64,000 bases of DNA from Ignavibacteriota bacterium (GTDB lineage Bacteria; Bacteroidota; Ignavibacteria; UBA10030; SZUA-254): positions 62,001-126,000 of the forward strand of contig JANYJZ010000041.1 in the NCBI GenBank assembly GCA_025358305.1, read 5' to 3'. This document shows, in pieces, positions 7,442-15,954 of the stretch. Every line of letters begins with the position of its first letter. Positions within the stretch are counted from its first letter, which is position 1. The notes under the pieces are model-generated. The model ran no database searches and was not told where the DNA came from. It worked only from the letters and a program-made list of their open reading frames with translations. Made by a program: the position numbers and the translations under genes.

Positions 7442-9223
7442 TCAGCCCTCTGATAATTGGTTTTGGGGTGTGTAATCCTTCTTGTGGCCCGGGACGCTGT
7501 ACTCGTACGGTCCGCGGTACACTTCGGGGATCTGCGCAAAGTTCGCGTGCGGCAATGGCGGGGTCGGCGTCGCCGCCCAGTCGAGGGTCGTCGCCTGCCA
7601 CGGGTTCGAATCGACCTTCTCCCCCTTCTTCATGCTGAGAAAGAGGTTCACGATGAAGAAGAACTGGAAGATCGCCATCGTCCAAGCGGCCATGGACATG
7701 ACGGCGTTGAGGTGCAAGACGCCCTGGGCGTGGGCGTATTGCGCGCCGCCGTCATAGAGCCTCCGGGAGACCCCGGCGAGGCCCTGGATGAGCATCGGGA
7801 AGAAGATGAAGTTCATGCAGACGAACGATCCCCAGAAATGGATCTTCCCCAAGGTCTCGTTCATCTTGCGGCCGGTGAGCTTCGGGAACCAGTAGTAGAT
7901 GCCGGCGAACATCGCGAAGATCGTGCCCGGGGCGACGACGTAGTGGAAGTGGCCGATGACGTAGTACGTGTCGTGCAACGGGATGTCGGAGGCGGCGAGG
8001 CCCAGGGGCAACCCGGTGAGGCCGCCGATGCCGAACATCGGAAGGAACGCCAGCGCGAAGAGCATCGGGGTGTTGAACCGGATGGAGCCCCCATGAAGCG
8101 AGAGGAACAAGGCCGACAGGATGATGATCGACGGGATCGAGATGATCATCGTCGTCGTCTGGAAGAACGAGCTGATCGCCGTGCCCATGCCCGTGAGGAA
8201 CATGTGGTGGGCCCACACGACGAACGACATGAACCCGAGGAAGATCGCCGCGTAGACGATCGACTTATAGCCCCAGAGCGGCTTCCGGGTGTTGTTCGCG
8301 ATGATCTCCGCGATGATCCCCATCGCCGGGAGGATCAGGACGTAGACCTCCGGATGCGCGAGGAACCAGAAGAGGTGCTGCCAGAGGAGCGGGCTTCCGC
8401 CGCCGGTGTTCACCAGGGGCTGGCCGCTCACGACGAGTCCCGAGGGGAGGAAGAAGCTCGTGCCGGCGAGGCGGTCCATGAGCTGGAGGACCCCCGCCGC
8501 TTCAAGGGGGGGAAACGCCAATAGGAGGAGGAACGCCGTGACGAACTGGCTCCAGACGAAGAACGGCAGGCGCATGAACGTGAGCCCCTTGGTTCGAAGC
8601 TGGAGGATGGTGACGATGAAGTTCACCGAGCCCAGGAGCGACGAGGTGATCAAGAGGACCATGCCGAAGAGCCACACGGTCTGGCCGGTCGTCGCGATGT
8701 CCGAGAGCGGGGGGTACGAGGTCCAGCCGGAGTTCGCCGCGCCGCCCGGGACGAAGAAGCTCGAGAGCATCGTCACGCCGCCGCAGAAGTAGATCCAGTA
8801 GCTCATCATGTTGAGCTTCGGGAACGCCATGTCCGGGGCGCCGATCTGGAGGGGCATGATGTAGTTGCCGAACGCGCCGACGGCCAAGGGCACGATGCCG
8901 AGGAAGACCATGATCGTGCCGTGCATCGCGCCGAGCTGGTTGTAGAACTCTGGGAGCATGACGCCGTCCGGCATCGACTCGGAACTGAACCACGATCCGA
9001 TCACGGGCAGGGCCTCGCCCGGATAGGCGAGCTGCCAGCGCATGAGCATCATGAGGGAGAAGCCGAAGAAGAGGAACACGAGGCTCGTGAACCCATACTG
9101 GATCCCGATGACCTTGTGGTCGATCGAGAAGACGTACTTGCGCCAGAAACTCTCTTCGTGGTGGGCGTGGTGGCCGGCGGAGGCAGCGTGTCCGCCGGCG
9201 TGCGCGTCGTGATTAGTGCTCAT
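7442..9223 (-). CDS. ctaD: Cytochrome c oxidase subunit I (A-type) lacking the K-channel lysine
   Basis: This is the catalytic haem-copper subunit that reduces O2 to water. The 593-residue protein has twelve core helices. Haem a ligands are His101 (AMHGTIM) and His427; His425 binds haem a3; CuB ligands are His290, His339 and His340, with Tyr294 for the His-Tyr crosslink (HPEVY). The D-channel Asp131 (GAPDMAF) and Glu292 are present, so it is A1-like. The K-channel lysine is not: the helix VIII stretch TMIISIPSIII has Ile368 where Paracoccus has the Lys of AVPTGIK. The N-terminus is His-rich. No Shine-Dalgarno is obvious before the ATG. Confidence 0.97.
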   Translation of the reverse strand: MSTNHDAHAGGHAASAGHHAHHEESFWRKYVFSIDHKVIGIQYGFTSLVFLFFGFSLMMLMRWQLAYPGEALPVIGSWFSSESMPDGVMLPEFYNQLGAMHGTIMVFLGIVPLAVGAFGNYIMPLQIGAPDMAFPKLNMMSYWIYFCGGVTMLSSFFVPGGAANSGWTSYPPLSDIATTGQTVWLFGMVLLITSSLLGSVNFIVTILQLRTKGLTFMRLPFFVWSQFVTAFLLLLAFPPLEAAGVLQLMDRLAGTSFFLPSGLVVSGQPLVNTGGGSPLLWQHLFWFLAHPEVYVLILPAMGIIAEIIANNTRKPLWGYKSIVYAAIFLGFMSFVVWAHHMFLTGMGTAISSFFQTTTMIISIPSIIILSALFLSLHGGSIRFNTPMLFALAFLPMFGIGGLTGLPLGLAASDIPLHDTYYVIGHFHYVVAPGTIFAMFAGIYYWFPKLTGRKMNETLGKIHFWGSFVCMNFIFFPMLIQGLAGVSRRLYDGGAQYAHAQGVLHLNAVMSMAAWTMAIFQFFFIVNLFLSMKKGEKVDSNPWQATTLDWAATPTPPLPHANFAQIPEVYRGPYEYSVPGHKKDYTPQNQLSEG

Positions 9224-9305
9224 AGATTGATGACCCGATTCTCTTTATGAGTGAACCAGCGTGAGTTGGGGCTTCCCCGTCGTGCAAGCGAGGGGAGGAA
9301 GTGCG

Positions 9306-10013
9306 TCAGTTCCCGGAGAACGAAAAATCGGCGGTCTTGGTGTCGGACGCGCCGACGGTGAGCTTCATCGTCTTCGTGCCGAACTTTTCATGCCAGGCCT
9401 CGATCTCGTAGGTGCCGGCGGGGAGGTTCTTGATCTCGAAGGAGCCTTTGTCGTCGCTCACGGCGAAGAACGGATTGTCGAGGACCCCGATGTATGCGCT
9501 CATCCAGTTGTGGACCTCGCACTTCACTTTCACCATGACTTCGGGCTTCTCGAACACCTGCTGCATCTTCATCCCCTGCTTCGGCTGTGCGACGTTGAAT
9601 CCCTTCGTGTTCTTTGCGAGGGAGTGGACATTGTGGAGCGTGGGATCGGAGTTCTTGATCTCGATCTTCTGGCCGACCATCATCCCGAGGACGTGCGGAT
9701 GGTAGGTGCAGCCCTGCTGGTCGAACGTCACGGTGTTCGCCGGGATGGGGTACTTGCCCCCCGCGGCGAGGCCGCTCTTGACGTAGATGAAGACGTTCTT
9801 CAGCGTGCCGTTGCCGTTGATGACGACCGCTTCGGCGTCGACATCCTTGCCGCCGTGCATCTTCACGCATTTCGGGTCGGCGTTCATCTTGATCTTCGGC
9901 AGCGAAGGCTTGGCGCCGGAGAAACTGATCTTGCCGGAGACGGTGCCGGCCAGGGCGTTGGAAAGGAGGAAGAGACTCATGATGAGAGCAAGAACGAAAC
10001 CGGAATTGCGCAT
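9306..10013 (-). CDS. Exported cupredoxin-like copper protein with C-terminal carboxypeptidase-regulatory-like domain
   Basis: The 235-residue protein has a cleavable signal peptide (LSNALAG), a first part with TYHPHVLGMMVGQKIEIKNS, and a cupredoxin-like copper site: His in DPTLHNVHS and the CEVHNWM loop giving Cys, His and Met. The last 60 residues (SDDKGSFEIKNLPAGTYEI) form a small beta domain of the carboxypeptidase regulatory type. It is the first gene of the oxidase operon, 80 bases before ctaD, behind a good promoter. It may carry electrons to CuA or copper to the enzyme; I cannot tell which. The ATG has AGGAG 10 bases upstream. Confidence 0.82.
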   Translation of the reverse strand: MRNSGFVLALIMSLFLLSNALAGTVSGKISFSGAKPSLPKIKMNADPKCVKMHGGKDVDAEAVVINGNGTLKNVFIYVKSGLAAGGKYPIPANTVTFDQQGCTYHPHVLGMMVGQKIEIKNSDPTLHNVHSLAKNTKGFNVAQPKQGMKMQQVFEKPEVMVKVKCEVHNWMSAYIGVLDNPFFAVSDDKGSFEIKNLPAGTYEIEAWHEKFGTKTMKLTVGASDTKTADFSFSGN

Positions 10014-10145
10014 TATGGTGGTTCTCCTAAAATGGTGAAAGAGTGTCGTATGCCGCTGTAGCTGTGTCTCATGTGTGGAGCCGTATGGGCACCTCTTAAG
10101 GCTAAAACGACCGCAGGGGCGGCGAGGTTCCATAAAAGACCCATG

Positions 10146-10174
10146 AATATACAAATCCTTTTTCTTCTTTTCAA
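10146..10174 (-). promoter_or_regulatory. Promoter of the cytochrome oxidase operon
   Basis: On the minus strand TTGAAA (10169-10174) and TATATT (10146-10151) are separated by 17 bases. The ATG of the cupredoxin gene lies 132 bases downstream of the -10, which leaves a leader of about 125 bases. Confidence 0.7.
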
Positions 10175-10354
10175 GCACATTCTCAAAGGGGACCAGATGG
10201 TGGCCTTTTTTGGCGATTCTTGAGAAACTCCTGTTTCAAAAAAAGTGTACTCCTGGCAATAGAACGCGCGTTCGTGGCATGCGGACGGCCTTTGTGCCCA
10301 CACCCACTCGCCTCACTCTCGCGTCAGCTCAGCGTCGGCAGCGCCTGAATAACG

Positions 10355-10399
10355 AAGGAGCCGGTTTCCTCTTGACAGAAAGAGGAGAACCGGCTCCTT
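10355..10399 (-). terminator. Long hairpin after the giant secreted protein gene
   Basis: Arms of 19 and 20 bases (AAGGAGCCGGTTTCCTCTT and its complement with one bulged base) enclose a 6-base loop. It begins 56 bases after the stop codon on the minus strand. Only a weak T-rich tail (CGTTATTC) follows, so termination may be partial, or the hairpin may protect the 3' end. Confidence 0.6.
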
Positions 10400-10454
10400 G
10401 CTTCTGATGACCGCGGACCACCGCGCGCGCGCGCGCCCGGCGGTACCAGCGTTT

Positions 10455-13400
10455 CTATTTTATAAGCACCATCTTCTTGACGCTCGTGACGGAGCGGCCG
10501 AGCGTGCCGGCTTCCATCCCGGACGCGTCCTGGACGATGAGCTTATAGATGTAGACGCCCGAAGCGAGGGAGCTCGCGTCGAACGCCACTTCGCTCTCCC
10601 CCTCGTCGAGGAGTTCGGCGTTGATGAGCGACGCGACCTCCTGGCCGAGCATGTTGTAGATCTTGAGGCTCACGACGGACTCCGAGGTGAGGGTGAACCG
10701 GATCGTCGTCGTCGGGTTGAACGGGTTCGGGTAGTTCTGCTCCAGCGCAAAATGCTCCGGCGCAAGCGAGAGCGGGGAACTGCCCGAGATGAACGCAACC
10801 GGCATCATCGACTGGCCCGGATCGGCCCGAAGGTACGGGACCGACTTGAGCGGCCGAACGCCGCTCATGACGATCTTCTCGCAGCTCCACCTGACGGTGT
10901 CGACCGGCCCGCTAAAGGCCGCGTTGATCCTCCGGATGACCCTGTAATAGTCGTACGGGGTGAGCCCGGCGCCCTTCGGGTCGGGTTTGCAGGCGAGGAT
11001 GATGTCGGCCTGGGCGAGGATCTCGATGACGCGCTTGTTGTTGAACGCCGGCGGCGTCGGGTTGACGAGGTTCTTGTGATCGTCATAGATGAGGCTGTCG
11101 AGGCCCGCCGGGAACTTGCCGAGCCTACTCGCCAGGACATTGAGCTTCAGCGCGAGCACCTCGGCGAACAGTGCGTTGTTGTGCTTCACCGGGGGGAGAC
11201 TCTTCTGCTGCTTCAGGATCGGCTTCAGGTTCGTGATGAACTGATCGAGGCAGTGCGTCGAGTCGGTGTGGAGCGTGAGGATCCCCTTGTTGTCCTTGTA
11301 GAGGGACTTCTGCACGTCTGCGTACTTCAGATGCGTCACGCTGTGGCTGTCCGCCGCTGCGCCGACGGTGATCGGGAAGCCGCCCTGGATAAAGATCTCC
11401 TCGCCGACGTTATTGAGGTTCGGCCGGGGGAGCCGGAGGATGTTGGCCTTGATCGTGTCGCCCGACGCGTTCGGCTTGCCGGGGAGCGCTCCCTTGAGTA
11501 CGAGCGGTTTCCCGGGGGGAAGAGGATCGGTGACGTTCCACTGGTAGGCGACCTTGATGAGCGAGCCCTTGGTGCCGCGTCCTTCGAACTGGACCGGGCC
11601 GGTCACGCCGATCGAGACGCATCCCAAGTGATCAAAATGCCAGACCATGCGCTTCGCGTCGGTCGTGAGCGTCCCGCACTGGAGCGTCTTCGACTTGTCG
11701 CTGTAGACGACAAGCGTGTCGACGGCCATGTTGAACTTCAGCGTCAAGCCGTCGCTCGGCGTGTAGTGCGTCCCGTCGAAGGGAAGGCGCAGGTTGAACT
11801 TGAAGTCGACCCTGTCCGGCTTGCATTTTTCCGCCTTGTGCTTCTGCTTCAGGTCGAGGGCGCGGGCCCAGTCTTCCGCGGTCGCCGTGCGGAAGAGCGT
11901 ATCGGTGAGGGCCGCGCTGTTGAGCCAGGTATACTCGAGCGAGTCGCACGCTGTGATCGTGGCGTTGATGACGCCGGATTTCGGGAGGCTCGTCGTATAT
12001 CCTGCCGGCACGGTCTCGGTCAGGACGTAGTCGTCCGGAGCGAGGTTCGGGAAGCAGACCTCGCCCGACGCGTCGGTGAGCGCCGTGTAGGAGGCGAGCG
12101 TGTTGGTGCCCTTGAGCGTGAAGCTGACATCCGCCATCGGCGGTTCGCCGCCGTCGAGCTGCTGGTTATGGTTGATGTCGTAGTACTTCGTCACGCAGAT
12201 GGTGCCCTGGCGCTGGCGGTTGCCGAAATTGTACGGCGGGACCGTCGCGCCGCTCGAGGAGAGGATCGGCGCCTGAGGGATCGTCGTCGCGTCCCAGCAC
12301 GGGAGCTGGTGTTCGATGAGGTTCCAGACGCCCGGCAAGAGGGGCGAGAAGCTGTAGTGGCCGCCGGTGTCGGTCTTCGTGCAGATCGGATGGAGCTGCG
12401 TCGCCGGGTCGCCGACGACGAAGGAGATGCTGTCGAGCGTGCCGGCAGGCTGCTTCAACGCATCATAGACCGTGACCGGGCCGCCGTGATAGGTCAAGGC
12501 CTTGGCCAGGGGATCGAGCGTGCCGTCGCCGTCGACGTCGGCCGAGAGGATGATCTCGCAGTAGAACGGTCCCACCGCGGGGCCCGATCCGTGCGGGATG
12601 GCCTTCAATTCAAGAAAGACGTCGAAGAAGCTCGAGTGGAGCGACGTGCCGGCGCCGCCAAGGGTGGTCCGCGTCTTGAGGAGGCTCACGTGCCCGACGT
12701 ACTCCTTCTTCGGTTTTGAGGTGTCGGGCTTCACCGAGATATTGTAGGGGAGGCCTCCGATCGTGACGGGAGCGACCGACTGCAATTCGAGGGCGAGCAT
12801 CTCGGTCGGGATCTTTCCGTTCTCAAAATGCGCGCTGGCCATGTCAGTCTTCGACATGTAGTACTGATACCCTCTTCGGGACGCGGCATAGCCCGAGAGC
12901 GTGCCGAGGACCGGTTGTCCGTTCAAACGCAATCCGAACGACCCCGTGCCGCTCGAGACGCTCGTGCCGGGGTTGGGGTTGTTCTTCGGGAAGAGGCAGA
13001 TCTCCCAGTCGGGGAGCCCCTCGTCGCCGGAGTCCCGGATGCCGTCGCCGTTGTGATCGTTGAACTTCACCCCGGTGACTGCGGGGCTTTGGAAGTTGCC
13101 GAAATCGTTCCCGTTCATCGTGTCGCCGGGAACCATCCAGAATCCGTACGCCGGAGCACCGCCGGTCTGGATCCAGCCCGATTTGCCGATCTCGCTCACG
13201 CGATAGGCCCCGGGCAGGACACTCGAGAATGCGTAGTTTCCCGACGCATCGGTGACGGCCGAGTCGAGGATCGTGCCGAGGGTGTCGGTCAGGGCGATCT
13301 TCCAGTTCCCGAGGCCGGTTTCCCCGGCGTCCCGGGCGCCGTTGCCGTCCGCGTCAAGCCATTTTATGCCGGTGATGGTGCCCGCCCGGACCGAATCGAG

Positions 13401-15626
13401 TTCGATCCGCATCGCAGAATTGGCCGGGGACCATGTCGCGCCGCCATCGACGCTCAGTTCGAGGAACACGTCGAAGAAACTCGAGATCCCGGGGAGCGTC
13501 GGGGATTCTCGGAGCTCCGTCTTGCCGAGGGACTGCTTCGTGGGGCTTTCCCGTAGCCTGATGCCGGCGCTGACGGGCGGGTCGATCGACTGGATATTGA
13601 GCGAGAGCATCTCCGTATTGAAGAAGGTCTGCGTCGGCGTATGGTTCGTCGCGTCGACATGGACGACCATGGAGAATTCGCCCCAGACATCGAAGAACGA
13701 CCCCCCGCCGTCGAGCGAAACCGACGCGGCGAAGTGTCCGGTGGCCGAGTTCGTGGAATTCCCGCCCGGAGCGGGAAGAGCGTCGGCGGTGAAGACATCG
13801 AAGAACGAGCTGTGGAGGAGGAGGCCGCCATCGGCGAACGCCGTCGCCCCGCACCGCGTCGGAGACTCCCGGAGCCTACTGCCGCGGTCGAGGCTCACCT
13901 TGTAGATCCCCGGAGGCGGGAAGTGCGTCGTCGTGAAGGTGCTCGGGGGCGGCAGGAGATTCTGCTCGACGTGAAGCGATTCCGCCGAGGGGTTCCAGGT
14001 GGCTCCGCCGTCAAAGCTGAGCTCGAGGAAGACATCGAAGAAGCTGTTGATCTTGTATCCCCCACCATTCGGCGTGACGCTCAGCCGCCCAAGAGACTGC
14101 CTCGTGGGGCTTTCGCGGAGCATAAAGCCGATGGTCGAGGTGAGATTGAGCGAGAGCATCTCGGTCTGGTACGTCTGGGTCGAACCGACGTCCGCCGTGC
14201 GGGTGATGCTTACCAGTGCGGCGCCGGAGGCCTGTCCATCCTGGAACGCCGTTCCGAGCGCGGGGGAGAGCTGCAAGTTGCAGGACTCGACCAGGTTATA
14301 GAACTGCGTCGCGCCCAAATTCGGCAGCGTCGCCGGCGGCGCGGAGGATTCGAGCGCGAGGTTGCGTAGTGTCGCGGTCGGACCGCTGGATGGGACATGG
14401 ACGACCGATCCCGGCAGCTGGTCGAGCTGGACTTTGAACGTTCCGTCAGTCGGCGGGTACGTGTTCGACGGATAGGTCGCGGCAGGTTCGCAGGCACTGG
14501 CTGCGCCCGAAGCGGAAGGGATCGTGTCGGTGAACTCCAGCGTCTTCGGCAGCTGCGGGGTCCAGGTCGAGCCCGCATCGGTGCTCAGTTCCAGGAACAC
14601 GTCGAAGAAGCTCAGAGCCTCAGGCGGAGTGCCCGGGTTCTGATGGATCGTCGTTCTCCCGAGGGACTGTCTCGTGGGGCTTTCGCGGATCATCACCCCG
14701 GAAGGAAGCGTCCCGCCCGACAGATTCAAGGAGAGCATCTCCGTGTCAAATGATTGTGTTGTTCCGTCGGCGTACTTCCCCGTTGCGCGGCAGGACGCCG
14801 TGACGTCGATCGGGTTCCGGTCGGCGCCTTGGACGGTCACGACCGCGCTCATCGCGCCCAATGAAAACGTCGCACTGTTCCCGACCGGCGGAAGCGGGGG
14901 CGGCGGAGCCGTGTTGTGACGCAGGCTCAGGAGGTCGAAGTCGGGGTCTCCGGTGATCTGACCGGTGAAGATCCCTGTCGGTATGGACGAGTTACCGGAG
15001 ATCGTCGAGGGTGCCCGAAGCACCTTCGTCTCGAGACGGATCGATCCGTCGGCGGGTGTCCATGTCGCTCCATCATCGACGCTCAGTTCGGTGAAGACGT
15101 CGAAGAAACTGCTGATGAGTGAGGGGAGGGTCGGGGACTCGCGAATGTAGATCTTCCCTGTCGAGGCGAGGGTGGGGCTTTCCCGGATCATGATGCCCGG
15201 GGGGAGCGAACCGCCTGACAGATTCAAGGAGAGCATCTCCGTGTCGAAGAATCTTTCATCACCGGAGCTGCTCGACGACGACGTTCGGACGGTCGCCGAG
15301 ATCGGACAGTTTTGGATCTGCGTGGTCGCGCCGCCGTCGAGGGAGAGATGGAAATGCGCGACGCCGGTCATGTTCTGCGTCATCGACGCGCCGGGCAAGG
15401 GGGGCTTCACACCGGTGGTGCCCGTGAAATCGAGCGAGACTTCGGTGAAGACATCGAAGAAGCTGCTGACGCTGTAGCGCGCCGGTCGGTTCGACGGGTC
15501 GAGCATGACGCTGCCGGAAACTGGCAGACGGTTGTCCGGCGCGGTCACGGCAGGCACGTCGAACTGTGCGAGGCCCACCGCAACGAGCGCGAACAACAGA
15601 ACGAACATCGTGGCAATGTGTTTCAT
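10455..15626 (-). CDS. Giant secreted protein with RESPT/SFFDVF repeats, SdrD-B-like domains and T9SS sorting domain
   Basis: The 1,723-residue protein starts with a signal peptide (ALVAVGLAQ). Residues about 50-1010 hold repeated units with three landmarks in order: TEMLSLNL, IRESPT..SLG, and SFFDVF.ELS.DGG.TW.P. SFFDVF-type motifs occur eight times and RESPT seven times. Between and after them are Cna-B/SdrD-B-like domains (GIKWLDADGNGARDAGETG near 746, GVKFNDHNGDGIRDSGDEG near 850, and one near 1140). A globular unrecognised part follows. The end (about 1626-1723) is a T9SS C-terminal domain: LEQNYPNPFNP through KKMVLIK. It is thus exported and probably surface-bound. GGAAG precedes the ATG. 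Its job is unknown; display or adhesion is a guess. Confidence 0.9.
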   Translation of the reverse strand: MKHIATMFVLLFALVAVGLAQFDVPAVTAPDNRLPVSGSVMLDPSNRPARYSVSSFFDVFTEVSLDFTGTTGVKPPLPGASMTQNMTGVAHFHLSLDGGATTQIQNCPISATVRTSSSSSSGDERFFDTEMLSLNLSGGSLPPGIMIRESPTLASTGKIYIRESPTLPSLISSFFDVFTELSVDDGATWTPADGSIRLETKVLRAPSTISGNSSIPTGIFTGQITGDPDFDLLSLRHNTAPPPPLPPVGNSATFSLGAMSAVVTVQGADRNPIDVTASCRATGKYADGTTQSFDTEMLSLNLSGGTLPSGVMIRESPTRQSLGRTTIHQNPGTPPEALSFFDVFLELSTDAGSTWTPQLPKTLEFTDTIPSASGAASACEPAATYPSNTYPPTDGTFKVQLDQLPGSVVHVPSSGPTATLRNLALESSAPPATLPNLGATQFYNLVESCNLQLSPALGTAFQDGQASGAALVSITRTADVGSTQTYQTEMLSLNLTSTIGFMLRESPTRQSLGRLSVTPNGGGYKINSFFDVFLELSFDGGATWNPSAESLHVEQNLLPPPSTFTTTHFPPPGIYKVSLDRGSRLRESPTRCGATAFADGGLLLHSSFFDVFTADALPAPGGNSTNSATGHFAASVSLDGGGSFFDVWGEFSMVVHVDATNHTPTQTFFNTEMLSLNIQSIDPPVSAGIRLRESPTKQSLGKTELRESPTLPGISSFFDVFLELSVDGGATWSPANSAMRIELDSVRAGTITGIKWLDADGNGARDAGETGLGNWKIALTDTLGTILDSAVTDASGNYAFSSVLPGAYRVSEIGKSGWIQTGGAPAYGFWMVPGDTMNGNDFGNFQSPAVTGVKFNDHNGDGIRDSGDEGLPDWEICLFPKNNPNPGTSVSSGTGSFGLRLNGQPVLGTLSGYAASRRGYQYYMSKTDMASAHFENGKIPTEMLALELQSVAPVTIGGLPYNISVKPDTSKPKKEYVGHVSLLKTRTTLGGAGTSLHSSFFDVFLELKAIPHGSGPAVGPFYCEIILSADVDGDGTLDPLAKALTYHGGPVTVYDALKQPAGTLDSISFVVGDPATQLHPICTKTDTGGHYSFSPLLPGVWNLIEHQLPCWDATTIPQAPILSSSGATVPPYNFGNRQRQGTICVTKYYDINHNQQLDGGEPPMADVSFTLKGTNTLASYTALTDASGEVCFPNLAPDDYVLTETVPAGYTTSLPKSGVINATITACDSLEYTWLNSAALTDTLFRTATAEDWARALDLKQKHKAEKCKPDRVDFKFNLRLPFDGTHYTPSDGLTLKFNMAVDTLVVYSDKSKTLQCGTLTTDAKRMVWHFDHLGCVSIGVTGPVQFEGRGTKGSLIKVAYQWNVTDPLPPGKPLVLKGALPGKPNASGDTIKANILRLPRPNLNNVGEEIFIQGGFPITVGAAADSHSVTHLKYADVQKSLYKDNKGILTLHTDSTHCLDQFITNLKPILKQQKSLPPVKHNNALFAEVLALKLNVLASRLGKFPAGLDSLIYDDHKNLVNPTPPAFNNKRVIEILAQADIILACKPDPKGAGLTPYDYYRVIRRINAAFSGPVDTVRWSCEKIVMSGVRPLKSVPYLRADPGQSMMPVAFISGSSPLSLAPEHFALEQNYPNPFNPTTTIRFTLTSESVVSLKIYNMLGQEVASLINAELLDEGESEVAFDASSLASGVYIYKLIVQDASGMEAGTLGRSVTSVKKMVLIK
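12600..15480 (-). repeat. Repeat array coding RESPT/SFFDVF modules
   Basis: SFFDVF-type codings (FFDVF or FFDVW; one preceded by G instead of S) lie near 12620, 13470, 13690, 13795, 14033, 14600, 15095 and 15452, and RESPT codings near 13500, 13542, 13860, 14107, 14672, 15132 and 15175. The copies are conserved in protein and partly in DNA, with variable spacing, so they are diverged internal duplications rather than a fresh tandem repeat. Confidence 0.85.
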
Positions 15627-15954
15627 GGCTCTTCCTTCCCGATAATATTGAAGATGATGGAAACCTGGATCGTAGATTCGGTGACCGTACGCGATAGTCT
15701 GGAACAGATTCGATTGCCGTAAGTATGTGGTCAGCGCAAAGGGAAGTCGGACGCGCTTTCAAGATGTGTTGTTCGATCCCGGCCGCAGGTGGGACGAGGG
15801 GCGGGAGTACCCCGCAAGAGTAACGAATCGAGCGGCGATAATCAAGTCCCATTTTCATAATATGGGGGTTTTGGGCAAAAAAGATGAGCGAACCGCTCAT
15901 TTTTCACCCCTGGTTGCATTTTCTTCAATTATTCTTTATCATGAATACAGGTTC
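15627..15954. other. Divergent intergenic region
   Basis: This 328-base AT-richer gap separates the leftward giant gene from the rightward TPR lipoprotein. It holds the rightward promoter at 15914-15942. I could not find an equally good leftward promoter. The frame open through 15727-15954 has no protein-like character and I do not treat it as coding. Confidence 0.5.
15914..15942 (+). promoter_or_regulatory. Promoter of the TPR lipoprotein operon
   Basis: TTGCAT (15914-15919) and TATCAT (15937-15942) are 17 bases apart. The start codon at 15955 lies only 12 bases beyond the -10, so the transcript would have a leader of about 5 bases and no Shine-Dalgarno. Confidence 0.55.

Larger units (their letters stand above)
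10014..10454. other. Intergenic region between the oxidase operon and the giant secreted protein
   Basis: This 441-base gap holds the minus-strand oxidase promoter (10146-10174), a hairpin (10355-10399) behind the gene to the right, and an alternating CG run at about 10422-10436. Between 10200 and 10350 I see no convincing gene or site. Confidence 0.6.

Noticed and set aside
7598-7616. GGTTCGAATC-like T-arm suggesting a tRNA
   Set aside because: It lies inside the ctaD reading frame and no cloverleaf can be drawn around it.
10398-12719. 773-codon plus-strand frame opposite the giant secreted protein
   Set aside because: Antisense shadow with extreme Arg/Val/Glu content and no domains; the minus-strand gene has signal peptide, repeats and a sorting domain.
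12600-15480. Recurring RESPT/SFFDVF DNA blocks as a CRISPR array or mobile repeat
   Set aside because: Spacing is uneven and the frame is continuous, so they are protein repeats.
15727-15954. N-terminal extension of the TPR lipoprotein
   Set aside because: The extension crosses the promoter and would bury the lipoprotein signal; the ATG at 15955 gives a normal lipobox protein.
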